64,000 nucleotides of DNA from Bacillus massilioanorexius (lineage in GTDB: Bacteria; Bacillota; Bacilli; Bacillales; DSM-1321): positions 43,850 to 107,849 of the forward strand of contig NZ_CABKRX010000057.1 of assembly GCF_902374955.1 (NCBI RefSeq), in the 5' to 3' direction. This document shows positions 51,732 to 59,996 of this stretch, in pieces. Numbering within the stretch: position 1 is the stretch's first letter; each line of letters opens with the position of its first letter. Below the pieces are notes generated by a model. That model searched no databases. It was not told the DNA's origin and saw only the letters and a list, made by a program, of their open reading frames with translations. A program made the position numbers and the translations under genes.

Positions 51732-52079
51732 ATGAAGCCAATCATACCGTCTGTTGTACAAGAAGCCATTGATTCTTTTCAACAAAAACATGTTTATGTA
51801 CATCTAGAAACTACAAACGGAGCCTATGCTTCCCATTTCGGTGGAGGTACTTATTCAGCGGGAGCTTATATACGAAACGCTCTTGTTCAATATGACCACG
51901 GAAAAATAATGGGAGATGGACCTTATCGTGTTGGATTAAAGCTTCCTATAGGCTGGGTTTACGCGGAAGGATTAAATCATTATCAAATTGATGAACATAA
52001 TCGATTACTTCTAGCTGGACTTGATGAGACTGGAAAGCTAGCTGTTGCTTTACAAATTAGTATGACTCCATTTGAATAA
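51732..52079 (+). CDS. yojF: YojF family protein (DUF1806)
   Basis: 115-residue protein of the YojF/DUF1806 family with a beta-rich fold (HVYVHLETTNGAYASHF, YSAGAYIRNALVQYDHGKI). Located 29 bases before bshB2, the same pair as yojF-bshB2 of B. subtilis, so a role in bacillithiol metabolism is possible but unproven. ATG follows GAGGAGG. Confidence 0.87.
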   Translation: MKPIIPSVVQEAIDSFQQKHVYVHLETTNGAYASHFGGGTYSAGAYIRNALVQYDHGKIMGDGPYRVGLKLPIGWVYAEGLNHYQIDEHNRLLLAGLDETGKLAVALQISMTPFE

Positions 52080-52108
52080 TACATTAGACTAGAAAGGAGA
52101 GTTTCATT

Positions 52109-52780
52109 TTGAATCAGGAAAAACACGTACTTGTTGTATTTCCTCATCCCGATGATGAGGCATTTGGTGTATCTGGTACAATCGCGAGCTTTACACAAAC
52201 AGGAACACCCGTAACTTATATTTGTTTAACTTTAGGTGAAATGGGAAGAAATTTAGGGATTCCACCCTTTGCGACACGTGAATCTCTTCCTTTAATTCGA
52301 AAAAAAGAGCTAAAAAAAGCTGCAGACGTAATGGGTATTTCTGATTTACGTATGATGGGTTTACGAGATAAAACAGTAGAATTTGAAGATGAAGAATTTC
52401 TCATTAATATAATCTCCTCAGCTATAAAAGAATTACAACCTACACTCGCTATTTCCTTCTACCCTGGTTATAGTGTTCATCCTGATCATGAAGCTACAGG
52501 AAGAGCTGTTGTAAAAGCTTTAGGTAGAATTGCAAAAGAAGACCGCCCTAAATTGTATGCTTGCGCCTTTGCACACAATAGCGAGGCAGATTTAGGGGCT
52601 CCAGATATTATTCATGATGTAAGTGCTTATCAAGATATTAAAATTGGAGCGATGAAAGCTCATAGTTCTCAAACACAATATATGATGGCTGAATGGGATC
52701 AGCTACTTAAACAAAAAGATCCAGCCATCCTAGAAAGAGTGAATACCGAAAAGTTCTGGACCTATAAATGGGAAGATTGA
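52109..52780 (+). CDS. bshB2: Bacillithiol biosynthesis deacetylase BshB2
   Basis: PIG-L/LmbE zinc hydrolase removing acetyl from GlcNAc-malate in bacillithiol synthesis, 223 residues. Zinc motif PHPDDE at residues 12-17 and the second ligand in SVHPDHEATG. The start is TTG with AAAGGAGAG upstream. It is the paralogue of BshB1 and, in B. subtilis, acts also on bacillithiol conjugates through Mca-like activity. It overlaps no other gene and shares a transcript with yojF. Confidence 0.9.
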   Translation: MNQEKHVLVVFPHPDDEAFGVSGTIASFTQTGTPVTYICLTLGEMGRNLGIPPFATRESLPLIRKKELKKAADVMGISDLRMMGLRDKTVEFEDEEFLINIISSAIKELQPTLAISFYPGYSVHPDHEATGRAVVKALGRIAKEDRPKLYACAFAHNSEADLGAPDIIHDVSAYQDIKIGAMKAHSSQTQYMMAEWDQLLKQKDPAILERVNTEKFWTYKWED

Positions 52781-52862
52781 TTTTATCATATAGAATGTAT
52801 ATCTTATAAAAGATTTGGAGATACTATAGATGTGATGAACTTTCCATAGTATCCCCTTTATT

Positions 52863-52890
52863 AGCCACTCCTAGATGAGTGGCTTTTTTT
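52863..52890 (+). terminator. Terminator after bshB2
   Basis: Arms AGCCACTC and GAGTGGCT (52863-52870, 52877-52884) plus T-run; a second hairpin (GGAGATACTAT with ATAGTATCCCC) lies just upstream. Confidence 0.75.
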
Positions 52891-52923
52891 ATATTCTTTT
52901 CGTTCAACCCATATACCGAAGTT

Positions 52924-54009
52924 TTAAGATGTTTCAGATAGCTTTATCATATATAATTTATCATCTTCTGGCTTAGGTACGCCTCTCCCATCTGTATTAT
53001 TGGTTATAAAATACAAATAGTCTCCTTCAATGAAAACATCTCGAATTCGTCCAACACCTGTTACGACATTATGCATAACTTTCGATTGGATATCGAATCT
53101 TTTTACAGACTCCCCTCTTAGCATTGCTATATAAAGATTTTTTTTATAATAAGCTATTCCAGAAGGAGCCCATGTATCCTTTCCTGAATGTATAAGTGGA
53201 TTTTGCATGTTTGTTTTTGCTTCATCTCCTTTTATAATAGGCCATCCATAATTATTACCTGGTGTAATAAGATTAATTTCATCATGAGCCGAAGGTCCAT
53301 GTTCACTACTATAAAGCTGACCGTTTTCATTCCATACAAGTCCTTGTGAGTTTCTATGTCCATAGCTATATACATAAGAATTAGGAAAAGGATTATCTTC
53401 TGGTATTGTGCCATCTAGCTTCATTCGAAGAATTTTCCCATTTAAAGAGCTTATATTTTGTGCTCGCTCTTCGTTCAAAGCATCTCCAACTGTGATATAC
53501 AACTTATGATCATGACCTATTTTCATACGCCCTCCATGATGATATTGCCCACTTGGAATTTTATCTAATAAAGTTCTTATTTCTTTCCATCTATGATTTT
53601 CTCTCTTTAAAACAATTATTCGGTTAAACGATTCTCCTTCTTGATCATACGTATAATAGGCAAAAGCTTGTTGAGATTGCTTAAAATCAGAGCTTAACAC
53701 AAAACCTAAAAGACCTGCTTCTGGTTGTGATGATAATACTTTCTTTAGCAATATATTTTCTCGATGACTTTTTCCATTCTCAATCACAGCAATCGTACCA
53801 TTACGTTCACTAATGTAAAACGTATCTTCTTCCTTTTGAATGGACCATGGAATATCTAGTTTTTCTGCTACTACTGTCATTTCATCTAACGGCTTGCTAG
53901 TGGTTTCCGTATCTGTTATTCCTTGATCTTTTGATTCTGTTTCTGCCTTATTACAACCAACCAATATCAAGATAAGAAAAAACATTAAACATTGCTTCGA
54001 TAAATTCAT
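52924..54009 (-). CDS. PQQ-type aldose/sorbosone dehydrogenase lipoprotein
   Basis: Secreted beta-propeller enzyme, YliI/soluble glucose dehydrogenase-like, 361 residues. Signal peptide ends with the lipobox LILVGC, so it is membrane-tethered. YHHGGRMKIG, YSYGHRNSQGLVW, SEHGPSAHDEIN and NYGWP repeats are typical. Such enzymes oxidise sugars with PQQ; whether the organism makes PQQ cannot be seen. Start is ATG at 54009, seven bases after AGGGG, not the ATG two codons upstream. Confidence 0.85.
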   Translation of the reverse strand: MNLSKQCLMFFLILILVGCNKAETESKDQGITDTETTSKPLDEMTVVAEKLDIPWSIQKEEDTFYISERNGTIAVIENGKSHRENILLKKVLSSQPEAGLLGFVLSSDFKQSQQAFAYYTYDQEGESFNRIIVLKRENHRWKEIRTLLDKIPSGQYHHGGRMKIGHDHKLYITVGDALNEERAQNISSLNGKILRMKLDGTIPEDNPFPNSYVYSYGHRNSQGLVWNENGQLYSSEHGPSAHDEINLITPGNNYGWPIIKGDEAKTNMQNPLIHSGKDTWAPSGIAYYKKNLYIAMLRGESVKRFDIQSKVMHNVVTGVGRIRDVFIEGDYLYFITNNTDGRGVPKPEDDKLYMIKLSETS

Positions 54010-54085
54010 TACCATTCCCCTTTGTTATTTTTTAAAACCTAGATGTCTGACCCAACTCTTTACTAGCTGGTCGATAAAATTAAAA

Positions 54086-54138
54086 AAGAAACACCAGTAA
54101 GAGTGCCTAGTTCCTTTGAGCTCTCACTGATGTTTCTT
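54086..54138 (-). terminator. Terminator between HAD phosphatase and sugar dehydrogenase
   Basis: Arms of 18 bases (54086-54103 and 54121-54138) with two G-T pairs. T-run on the minus strand. Ends the phosphatase gene. Confidence 0.75.
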
Positions 54139-54156
54139 GACTTTGTCACTTATTGC

Positions 54157-55020
54157 TTATTTATTGGAAATCGCTTTAAGAATAGCATGTGCTACGCCAT
54201 CTTCAGCGTTTGTTAATGTAACTTCATCACAAAATTCCTGAATGTCTAATGGTGCATTTCCCATCGCTACAGCTTTTCCTGCTTTTTCAAACATTGACCA
54301 ATCATTATAACTATCTCCAATAGCCATTGTTTCGCTTAATGAAATGTTCTTTTCAGCAACAAACTTTTCTAGCGCTTCACCTTTTTGCGCATCAAAGCTA
54401 GTTATTTCCAGATTTCCTACTCCAGATGAACTAACAACTAAAGTTGTTGTTGACTTTATTTCTTCACCAGATTTTCCAAGCTGATTAAGCTCATGAGAAA
54501 ATGCTAACATTTTGTACAATTCTACTTCGTCATCATTGATAAGTTCTTCATAATTGTCAATTTCATGAATATGACCCATTTCGAAATGTTCATTTACTTG
54601 CTTTTCCAAATTGGCTGGATCTTCGTTTGGAAAGGCTGACTTTAAAATATCCATTATAATGGCGATTGAAACACTACGTTTTTTCGTAAATCGACCTTTA
54701 CTTGTAAATAACTCAAAATAAATAGAAGCATCCTCTAAAATTTTTTGAGCTTTGCTAACATCACTTTTCAGCATTGGATTAGATGCTATTTTCTCTCCCT
54801 TTTCATTCCAAATTACAGCACCATTTATAGAAATAAGGGAACATGTAATATTCGCTTCATCTAATGCATGACGAGCTTCAATGTATGGGCGACCTGTTGC
54901 TACAACCACTTCTACACCTTGCTCCTGTGCACGCTTAAACGCCTGTTCATTCGCCTGACTCACTTTTTCATTTTTATTTAACAACGTTCCATCCATATCT
55001 ATTGCTATACATTTAATCAC
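54157..55020 (-). CDS. Cof-type HAD-IIB phosphatase
   Basis: 287-residue HAD-superfamily hydrolase of the Cof/YwpJ group. Motif I DMDGTLLNKNEKVS, motif II ATGRP, motif III Lys in the AQKGEAL segment, and motif IV GDSYNDWSMFEKAG. The large cap (about 90-200) fits type IIB. Acts on phosphorylated metabolites such as sugar phosphates, FMN or PLP in related enzymes. GTG start after AGGATG. Substrate unknown. Confidence 0.87.
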   Translation of the reverse strand: MIKCIAIDMDGTLLNKNEKVSQANEQAFKRAQEQGVEVVVATGRPYIEARHALDEANITCSLISINGAVIWNEKGEKIASNPMLKSDVSKAQKILEDASIYFELFTSKGRFTKKRSVSIAIIMDILKSAFPNEDPANLEKQVNEHFEMGHIHEIDNYEELINDDEVELYKMLAFSHELNQLGKSGEEIKSTTTLVVSSSGVGNLEITSFDAQKGEALEKFVAEKNISLSETMAIGDSYNDWSMFEKAGKAVAMGNAPLDIQEFCDEVTLTNAEDGVAHAILKAISNK

Positions 55021-55067
55021 TTATAACACATCCTATTTCTTATGATTAACTAATCTGCTTTTTATAC

Positions 55068-55964
55068 TTAATCAACGTTTTTGCCTCTTGATGCAACCCA
55101 AATTTCATACCATTGTTCCCTATTCATCCTTAAATCTAGCGCATTAACAGCATTTTTAATGCGTTCTATTTTTCCTGAACCAACTATTGGCATAATATCT
55201 GCTGGATGCATCAATAACCAAGCATAAACTACTTGATCGATACTGTCTGCTCCAATTTCATCTGCAATTTTATGTAATACTTTTCGGACACGAAGGGATC
55301 TTTCATCTTCACTATGGAAAACGGCTCCTCCCGCTAATGGAGACCATGCCATTGGTGGCATCTTTCTTTCAATTGCTTGATCAAGCGTTCCATTTTCGAA
55401 TTGATCTCTTACTAATGGCGATAATTCAACTTGATTCGTTACAAGTGGGTACGGTAAAAAAGCTTGTAGCATACTTACTTGCGAAGGAGAATAATTAGAT
55501 ACACCAAAGTGCTTTACTTTCCCTTGTTTTTGTAAAAGACTAAAAGCTTCTGCTACTTCTTCAGGATTTGTTAACACATCTGGTCTATGAATTAATAATA
55601 CATCAATATAATCCGTTTGAAGATTATGAAGTGACGTTTCTACGCTAGAAATAATATGCTCCTTACTGCTATCATAATGATTTAATAATACATCTTCTCT
55701 ACTTGTTAATTTAATTCCGCATTTCGTGACAATCTCCAATTTTTCTCTTATTTCTGGTTTTAATGCTAATGCATTTCCCAAGCCAGCCTCACATGAATAA
55801 TTGCCATATATATCTGCTGTATCAATTGTTGTAATGCCTAAATCTAAGCACTCTTCTAGTAATTGTAGTACCTGTTGATTACTATAACCCCAATCCATTA
55901 GCCTCCAATGTCCATGAATAATTCTTGAAAATTCAAGGTCATCAGCCATTTTTATTCTTTCCAT
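55068..55964 (-). CDS. Aldo/keto reductase
   Basis: NADPH-dependent oxidoreductase, 298 residues, YdhF-like. Catalytic Tyr lies in DTADIYGNY, Lys in VTKCG and His in LIHRPD; the NADP-binding end reads PIVGSGKIERIKNAV. ATG at 55964 follows AGAGAGG; an in-frame upstream start at 56030 has no ribosome binding site. Substrate unknown. It sits 48 bases before the HAD phosphatase, possibly cotranscribed. Confidence 0.87.
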   Translation of the reverse strand: MERIKMADDLEFSRIIHGHWRLMDWGYSNQQVLQLLEECLDLGITTIDTADIYGNYSCEAGLGNALALKPEIREKLEIVTKCGIKLTSREDVLLNHYDSSKEHIISSVETSLHNLQTDYIDVLLIHRPDVLTNPEEVAEAFSLLQKQGKVKHFGVSNYSPSQVSMLQAFLPYPLVTNQVELSPLVRDQFENGTLDQAIERKMPPMAWSPLAGGAVFHSEDERSLRVRKVLHKIADEIGADSIDQVVYAWLLMHPADIMPIVGSGKIERIKNAVNALDLRMNREQWYEIWVASRGKNVD

Positions 55965-56230
55965 AAAAACGCCTCTCTTACTTTTTATTATGCCTAAATA
56001 ATAAATAACCCTAGCAAAGTTATTATACACATTAAAAATATACTTGTCTTATATACATATTAAATAAGAAATAACGACATAATGTTTTACATAAAAGATA
56101 AAACATTTACTAATAACATTTCCGAATAATCATCGAAAAATTATTTTAAAATACTAATAGATTTTTTAATTATTATGCATTAAAATGTATATATATTAAT
56201 TATCTATATCATTTATTTAAGGGGAACAAG

Positions 56231-57577
56231 ATGAAAAGCACATATAAATTTTCTTCTATATTACTATTTATAATTCCTTCTCTTATTGGAATTTTATTAT
56301 TCATTACGCCTGTTTCCTATAAAGGAAATATCACCATTCCAATCGCTATCCTCTCTAGTACTTTCAAAGACATATTGGGTGATTCGATTCCGTACATTAT
56401 GACGATTATTATTATACTTGCTGTTATTGGTACTGTAGCCGCTAAGTATTTTAATATACCTTTTTTAAAGAAAAGTCCTTTTTTTATTTCTTTATTTGAA
56501 GTGAACTTATTCTGGTTTATTACAAGAATTATTGGAGCCATTTTCGCTCTTTGTGTCCTTTTCAAAATCGGCCCTGAATGGATTTGGTCTGAAGACACTG
56601 GTGGCACATTACTATTTAGTCTATTACCTACTTTATTTACAGTATTCTTCTTTGCAGGTTTATTATTACCTCTATTACTCAACTTTGGATTATTAGAGCT
56701 ATTTGGAGCTTTATTAATGAAAGTAATGCGTCCTCTCTTTAAACTTCCTGGACGCTCTTCTATCGGTTGTGCAGCTTCTTGGTTAGGAGATGGAACAATC
56801 GGAGTATTATTAACGAGTAAGCAATATGAGGAAGGCTACTATACAAAAAGAGAAGCGGCTATTATTGGAACTACATTCTCAGTCGTTTCTATAACATTCA
56901 GCTTAGTAATTATTTCTCAAGTAGATTTAGAGTATCTTTTTATTCCATTTTATTTAACTGTATTATTATCCGGCTTAGTAGCAGCTATTATTATGCCAAG
57001 AATTCCACCATTATCTAGAAAACCTGATACGTACCATGTGAATAATCATCATGATGATGAAGAAGTTACTCCAGAAGGCTATAATCCACTAACATGGGGT
57101 ATTAAGCTTGCTGTGGAACGTGCTGAGAAAAACAAAAATATAAAAGATTTTCTAGTGGATGGAGGACGAAATGTTCTAGATCTATGGATGGGAGTTGCAC
57201 CAGTTGTAATGGCAATGGGTACACTTGCCTTAATTATCGCAACATATACTCCAGTCTTTCAATGGCTCGGCATCCCATTTATCCCTATATTAGAAATGCT
57301 ACAGATTCCGGAAGCAACAGCTGCTTCGCAAACGATCTTAATTGGTTTTGCTGATATGTTTTTACCATCTGTACTAGCTTCTGGAATTGAAAGTGATCTA
57401 ACTCGCTTTGTGATAGCTACTTTATCAGTAACTCAACTTATTTACATGTCCGAGGTTGGTGGCCTATTATTAGGTTCAAAGATTCCAGTAAACTTTAAAG
57501 ATCTCGTTGTTATTTTCTTATTACGTACGGTGATAACATTGCCAATCATAGTAGGTATCGCACATCTTATTTTTTAA
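56231..57577 (+). CDS. YjiH-family membrane protein (nucleoside-recognition/Gate domains)
   Basis: Integral membrane protein of 448 residues with about 10-11 helices. It has two Gate-like halves, ASWLGDGTIGVLLTSKQYEEGYYTKREAAIIGTTFS and the C-terminal SEVGGLLLGSKIPVNFKDLV, separated by a hydrophilic loop (KPDTYHVNNHHDDEEVTPEG). The family is called YjiH, with nucleoside-recognition domains and unproved transport function. The ATG follows AAGGGG. Own terminator. Confidence 0.82.
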   Translation: MKSTYKFSSILLFIIPSLIGILLFITPVSYKGNITIPIAILSSTFKDILGDSIPYIMTIIIILAVIGTVAAKYFNIPFLKKSPFFISLFEVNLFWFITRIIGAIFALCVLFKIGPEWIWSEDTGGTLLFSLLPTLFTVFFFAGLLLPLLLNFGLLELFGALLMKVMRPLFKLPGRSSIGCAASWLGDGTIGVLLTSKQYEEGYYTKREAAIIGTTFSVVSITFSLVIISQVDLEYLFIPFYLTVLLSGLVAAIIMPRIPPLSRKPDTYHVNNHHDDEEVTPEGYNPLTWGIKLAVERAEKNKNIKDFLVDGGRNVLDLWMGVAPVVMAMGTLALIIATYTPVFQWLGIPFIPILEMLQIPEATAASQTILIGFADMFLPSVLASGIESDLTRFVIATLSVTQLIYMSEVGGLLLGSKIPVNFKDLVVIFLLRTVITLPIIVGIAHLIF

Positions 57578-57633
57578 TTTAGTTATCTCTTTAATCCACC
57601 CAAACAGCGCCTTTCCGTTATCTTTAGACAGTC

Positions 57634-57685
57634 AATACCCCTTCTCCAACTCATTTTATGGATTCGGAGAAGGGGTATTTTTTCA
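57634..57685. terminator. Bidirectional terminator between yjiH-type gene and ATPase
   Basis: Perfect 14-bp stem (AATACCCCTTCTCC and complement, 57634-57647 and 57666-57679) with T-run. Confidence 0.85.
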
Positions 57686-57689
57686 TTTG

Positions 57690-58775
57690 CTATTCCTCGA
57701 TGGCATCCACAATAGCTTCTTCAATAGATTTCATTTTCCGCAAATCTATACAGGAACAATATATTTTTTCAATTTCATTCCCCAACGATTTCCCTAAAGC
57801 TAAGTGCGCAGTTGCTTCATTCATTTTAGCCCGATAGCGTTGTGCCACGTTTTCGATATCTAGACTATAGTCCTCATCTGTATTAGGGGTTATACAGCGT
57901 TCATAAACATCTATTATTCGATCTCCATTACGAGTTGGAAAATACTCATGAGGAGCTGTACTATCAAAAATAGCAAAATCCAACTCTCGAACAATAACCA
58001 TATCTAAACTATGTGGATCAAAACCACAATGATAGATTTCAACAGTATATCCTCTTTCTTCTGCTTGTTCAGCAATCTTTTTTAACATTGTTGATTTTCC
58101 AGAACCAGGGCGTCCTTTTACAAAATATCGATTATGAATATCAGCTGTCAGATTGGGGACAAAATCAATCGCACCTTTAGGAGTTGCCGCACCTAAATAA
58201 CGATGGTATACCTTACTCGTACCATGCTTTAAAAAACGATTTTCAAATAAAAGACCTATCAACTCATCTGTCAGATCATTTGCTTTATCGAAATCCATGT
58301 TGTCGATAAAGATCGCTTCCCACTCGTCATGAATACTTAACGCTTCCGCAAAAGTATCATAGGCTAATTGATTAGCTTGTAATCTTTTATTTGATAGCGA
58401 CTCAATCATTTCCTTTTGTGATACGATTGACTTCATATCCTTTGCTTCCCCTAAGCTTATATATACTTCTTTAGCTTGTAATCCATTTAAATCTTTAGCT
58501 TGTAATCCATTTTCAGATACAATGCCTACCGCTAATTCCTTAATAATTAGTCCTTCTAATACATCATGATTCGATGCACTATGAATATATTCCAACGAAT
58601 AATCTTGATTTTCATACCTCCGTCCTATTTCTTTCATCAAATTAGATTTACTAGTATCTGGTGCTCCAATTAATATAAAAAGCTTTTGCAAATCAACTAA
58701 ATTTGATTGATAAAGACTATGAAAACCTCTTGCTGTATTCCCCGCCGCAAAATAATGAAGTATACGCTCCTTCAA
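57690..58775 (-). CDS. Two-P-loop ATPase of the PRK06851 family
   Basis: About 361 residues with two RecA/AAA-like halves. The C-terminal half has a canonical Walker A (VKGRPGSGKSTML). The first half has a degenerate one (IGAPDTSKSNLM) where the GKS glycine and another glycine are replaced (GAPDTSKS), so it probably does not bind ATP normally. A short tandem repeat, NGLQAK, occurs twice between them (about residues 90-105). Start is TTG at 58775 following AAAGGAG with nine bases; another TTG lies two codons upstream. No function is known; present in bacilli and clostridia. Confidence 0.78.
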   Translation of the reverse strand: MKERILHYFAAGNTARGFHSLYQSNLVDLQKLFILIGAPDTSKSNLMKEIGRRYENQDYSLEYIHSASNHDVLEGLIIKELAVGIVSENGLQAKDLNGLQAKEVYISLGEAKDMKSIVSQKEMIESLSNKRLQANQLAYDTFAEALSIHDEWEAIFIDNMDFDKANDLTDELIGLLFENRFLKHGTSKVYHRYLGAATPKGAIDFVPNLTADIHNRYFVKGRPGSGKSTMLKKIAEQAEERGYTVEIYHCGFDPHSLDMVIVRELDFAIFDSTAPHEYFPTRNGDRIIDVYERCITPNTDEDYSLDIENVAQRYRAKMNEATAHLALGKSLGNEIEKIYCSCIDLRKMKSIEEAIVDAIEE

Positions 58776-58853
58776 TACCAAGCACTCCTTTTTTCAAAGA
58801 TATATATCCTCTCACATCAATATATGAGCGCTCACTTTTTTAGGTGAATGCCT

Positions 58854-58886
58854 AATAAGAAAAAACGACACCGGTCCTTTTGGGTA
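58854..58886 (+). repeat. 33-bp dispersed repeat, copy 2
   Basis: Similar to the copy at 44047-44079, in an intergenic region upstream of the ATPase gene. Confidence 0.5.
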
Positions 58887-58935
58887 ATCCCCATATTCTT
58901 TAGAACTATTTAAAAAAGTTCAACATCATAAAAAA

Positions 58936-58962
58936 GAGGCTGTTTCTTTTCGAAACAGCCTC
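58936..58962 (-). terminator. Terminator after the YbaK-type gene
   Basis: Arms GAGGCTGTTTC and GAAACAGCCTC with a five-base loop and T-rich minus-strand tail, 12 bases after the stop. Confidence 0.85.
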
Positions 58963-58974
58963 CCACTTCATTCC

Positions 58975-59451
58975 TTAATGAACAATATCAACGAATTTTG
59001 CTATAAGAATATGAGCTAATTGTTCCGCTTCTATTTCAATTTGCATACCTATTTTACCACCACTAACAATAATGGTTTCCTGACCTAAGGCATCTTCTTG
59101 AATAAAAGTTGGATATTTTTTGCTCATACCAACCGGAGAGCAACCTCCTCTAATATATCCAGTTAATTTTTGAATATCCTTTACTGCTACCATTTCAACC
59201 TTCTTTTCACCGGCTACTGAAGCTGCTTTTTTCAAATTTAATTCTTCTTCCACAGGGATTACAAATACATATACATTTTTACTAGTCCCCTGCGCAACTA
59301 AGGTTTTATAAACGATTTCTGGATTTCTCCCAATCTTATTAGCAACAGATACCCCATCAATTTTTCCATCTTTCACTTCATAGGACATCATTTCATAGGG
59401 AATTTTAGCACTATCTAAAATCCGCATTGCATTTGTTTTACCTTTTGCCAT
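58975..59451 (-). CDS. ybaK: Cys-tRNA deacylase YbaK/EbsC
   Basis: Trans-editing enzyme hydrolysing Cys-tRNA-Pro (or related mischarged tRNAs), 158 residues, YbaK/ProX fold. The conserved Lys in EIVYKTLVAQ and the motif GYIRGGCSPVGM with the GGxSP sequence are seen. ATG at 59451 has GAGGAGG ten bases upstream; the in-frame TTG at 59460 lies too near the site. Followed by a hairpin terminator. Confidence 0.9.
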   Translation of the reverse strand: MAKGKTNAMRILDSAKIPYEMMSYEVKDGKIDGVSVANKIGRNPEIVYKTLVAQGTSKNVYVFVIPVEEELNLKKAASVAGEKKVEMVAVKDIQKLTGYIRGGCSPVGMSKKYPTFIQEDALGQETIIVSGGKIGMQIEIEAEQLAHILIAKFVDIVH

Positions 59452-59996
59452 GACATGCAATCCTCCTCTTATTGATTCAGCTTTAGTTAAATCTAGATAT
59501 TGGATAAAACTAACTTTTCTCTCTGTTCATCTCTTGGTTACGATAACCTTTTACTCTTTAAACCTCTACTTATGTATACATATAACCAAAACCAAAGTAA
59601 AAAACAAACCATGCTAATTGCTTCTAATCAATTAAAATTATAATACTAAAAACGTATGAATTATATAATCCATGAGTGGAATTATTCATACTAAGATTAT
59701 GGTGGATAGAACAGTTATAAGTATTTCCATTTCTTCGTCTGCTTACGAGTATGATTTATTGTATGCGCCATGACAGAACCACCAAAAATATTCAAAAAAG
59801 CATTAGATGAAGTTGTCAATCAAGCTATTAAATAAGCTATCTCCTCTTGCAACAAGAAATACTATATAAAAATAATTGTTCACCAATTACTGGCTTCCAT
59901 ATATAGTTTTGATGCTAACTAGAAGTCGATAAGTCATTTCCTCATTGAAACTATGGTATATTAAACGGTACATAGCTAGTAAAGGAGTTCGAAAAA
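59452..59996. other. Intergenic, no recognised gene
   Basis: About 545 bases, AT-rich, with the divergent promoters of ybaK and topB. A short frame MTEPPKIFKKALDEVVNQAIK (59770-59835) lacks a convincing ribosome binding site and is not called. Confidence 0.5.

Noticed and set aside
59770..59835. Short frame MTEPPKIFKKALDEVVNQAIK
   Set aside because: Only 21 codons with no clear ribosome binding site; not called.
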